Assembly (NCBI RefSeq): GCF_002068095.1
Contig: NZ_LWIG01000001.1
Coordinates: 584,903-648,902, forward strand
DNA: 64,000 nucleotides
Source: Bradyrhizobium sacchari
Lineage (GTDB): Bacteria; Pseudomonadota; Alphaproteobacteria; Rhizobiales; Xanthobacteraceae
Direction: 5' to 3'
Shown: piece after piece, positions 63,417-64,000 of the stretch
Numbering within the stretch: position 1 is the first letter of the stretch
Layout of the letters: each line of letters begins with the position of its first letter
Program-made: the position numbers and the translations under genes
The notes under the pieces: generated by a model
The model's database searches: none
What the model saw: only the letters and a program-made list of their open reading frames with translations
Told to the model about the DNA's origin: nothing

Positions 63417-64000
63417 TTATTCCGCAACACGCACGGATTTGTCGCTGGCTGCCTCCGACCACTCGCCGACGACGCGATCGAGGTCGCAGAGATTCTGGTG
63501 CATCTGCTCCAAGGAGAAGCCGAGGGCGAAGAAGCGCTCGGCAGTGTCGCCGGGCTGACCGCGGATCAGGCCGTCATGACGGACGGAAGCGACCGCCTCG
63601 GCGTAGTGCTGGAGCGCGACGTGGACGGGCTGGATCGGCGGCGCGCCGGCGCCCTCGCGCAAGGCGCCAGCCGCCGAGCGCAGGAAGCGCGCGATCACGG
63701 TCGAGACCTCATTCAAGGGCGCAGCTAACCGCATCTGCACCTCGACCGGCAGCGGCACCACGGTGGCGCGGCCGATCATCACGACGTCATGGCGCAGCCG
63801 CAGCACGGTGCGCAGCAAGGGGCCCGTGTCGGGCCCGCTCGACAGCCGCGCCGCGCGCTCGCGCTCGGCTTCGGCACCGATCGCATTCATGCCGACCATC
63901 GCCGTGCCGATGCCGTCCTGGATCCGGTGCAGCGCGTCGTTGTCGCGGCCGCGCGTGAGGCCGGCGAGCAATTCGGTGAACGCATCGGCGATCAATTCTA
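63417..64000 (-). CDS. Probable FUSC-family membrane protein, C-terminal part
   Basis: The reading frame stays open to the end of the window, so this is the 3' end of a longer gene; at least 194 residues are visible. The visible part is soluble and helical: 'ALHRIQDGIGTAMVGMNAIGAEAERERAARL', 'LRTVLRLRHDVVMIGRA' and 'GFSLEQMHQNLCDLDRVVGEW'. The pattern is like the cytosolic segment of FUSC (aromatic acid exporter/fusaric acid resistance) proteins of Bradyrhizobium, but without the membrane half the name stays tentative. Confidence 0.5.
   Translation of the reverse strand, partial: ELIADAFTELLAGLTRGRDNDALHRIQDGIGTAMVGMNAIGAEAERERAARLSSGPDTGPLLRTVLRLRHDVVMIGRATVVPLPVEVQMRLAAPLNEVSTVIARFLRSAAGALREGAGAPPIQPVHVALQHYAEAVASVRHDGLIRGQPGDTAERFFALGFSLEQMHQNLCDLDRVVGEWSEAASDKSVRVAE

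Overview
The window looks like the chromosomal replication region of a Bradyrhizobium-type alphaproteobacterium (Nitrobacteraceae). The basis is the very GC-rich coding sequence, the gene order rpsT-dnaA-dnaN-recF-gyrB, the DUF3551, Bug/TctC, HWE-kinase and LivGFHM-type families, and many short intergenic palindromic repeats. I recognised this from protein families and gene order only; no database search was possible. I see no prophage, IS element, plasmid gene or CRISPR array.

Layout. 1-4.7 kb: the end of a soluble transhydrogenase (sthA), then an LLM flavin monooxygenase, a cytochrome P450 and a convergent SDR. 4.8-7.7 kb: an HWE histidine kinase and a PAS-GGDEF-EAL protein. 7.8-18.0 kb: a sigma-54 activator followed, behind a well-formed -24/-12 promoter, by an MHS-type symporter, a YdiF-like CoA-transferase and a complete branched-chain-type ABC transporter; together these look like an uptake and CoA-activation module for a small carboxylic acid. 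18.1-21.3 kb: a large membrane-bound Cache-PAS-GGDEF-EAL protein behind CtrA-like boxes. 21.5-28 kb: tRNA-Arg(CCG), exported and small hypothetical proteins, dinB, a 3-methyladenine glycosylase-like gene, a metallophosphoesterase, a cyclic-nucleotide-binding protein and a GNAT. 28-29.8 kb: a minus-strand operon of a membrane protein, a winged-helix regulator and a second uppS, with matching palindromic operators. 30-43 kb: housekeeping and accessory metabolism (trypsin-like protease, ArsR/SRPBCC/DUF899 module, TctC, VOC, acyl-CoA ligase, HD-GYP, hydrolases, Wza-like lipoprotein, msrA).

43.5-56.5 kb is the replication core: rpsT, a 1.2 kb dnaA upstream region rich in GANTC sites, dnaA, dnaN, a small DUF559 nuclease framed by inverted repeats, recF, three paralogous exported proteins of unknown function, and gyrB. 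56.7-64 kb: a scramblase-like protein, a MurA paralogue with Asp in place of the catalytic Cys, a MATE exporter coupled to a DUF2867 protein and a DsbA-fold isomerase, a SUKH protein, and the end of a FUSC-like protein.

The most promising undescribed material is (i) the three tandem exported paralogues built from an FY...GW module between recF and gyrB, (ii) the DUF559 gene bracketed by inverted copies of an intergenic repeat, and (iii) the uppS-paralogue operon with palindromes at its promoter and over the uppS start codon.
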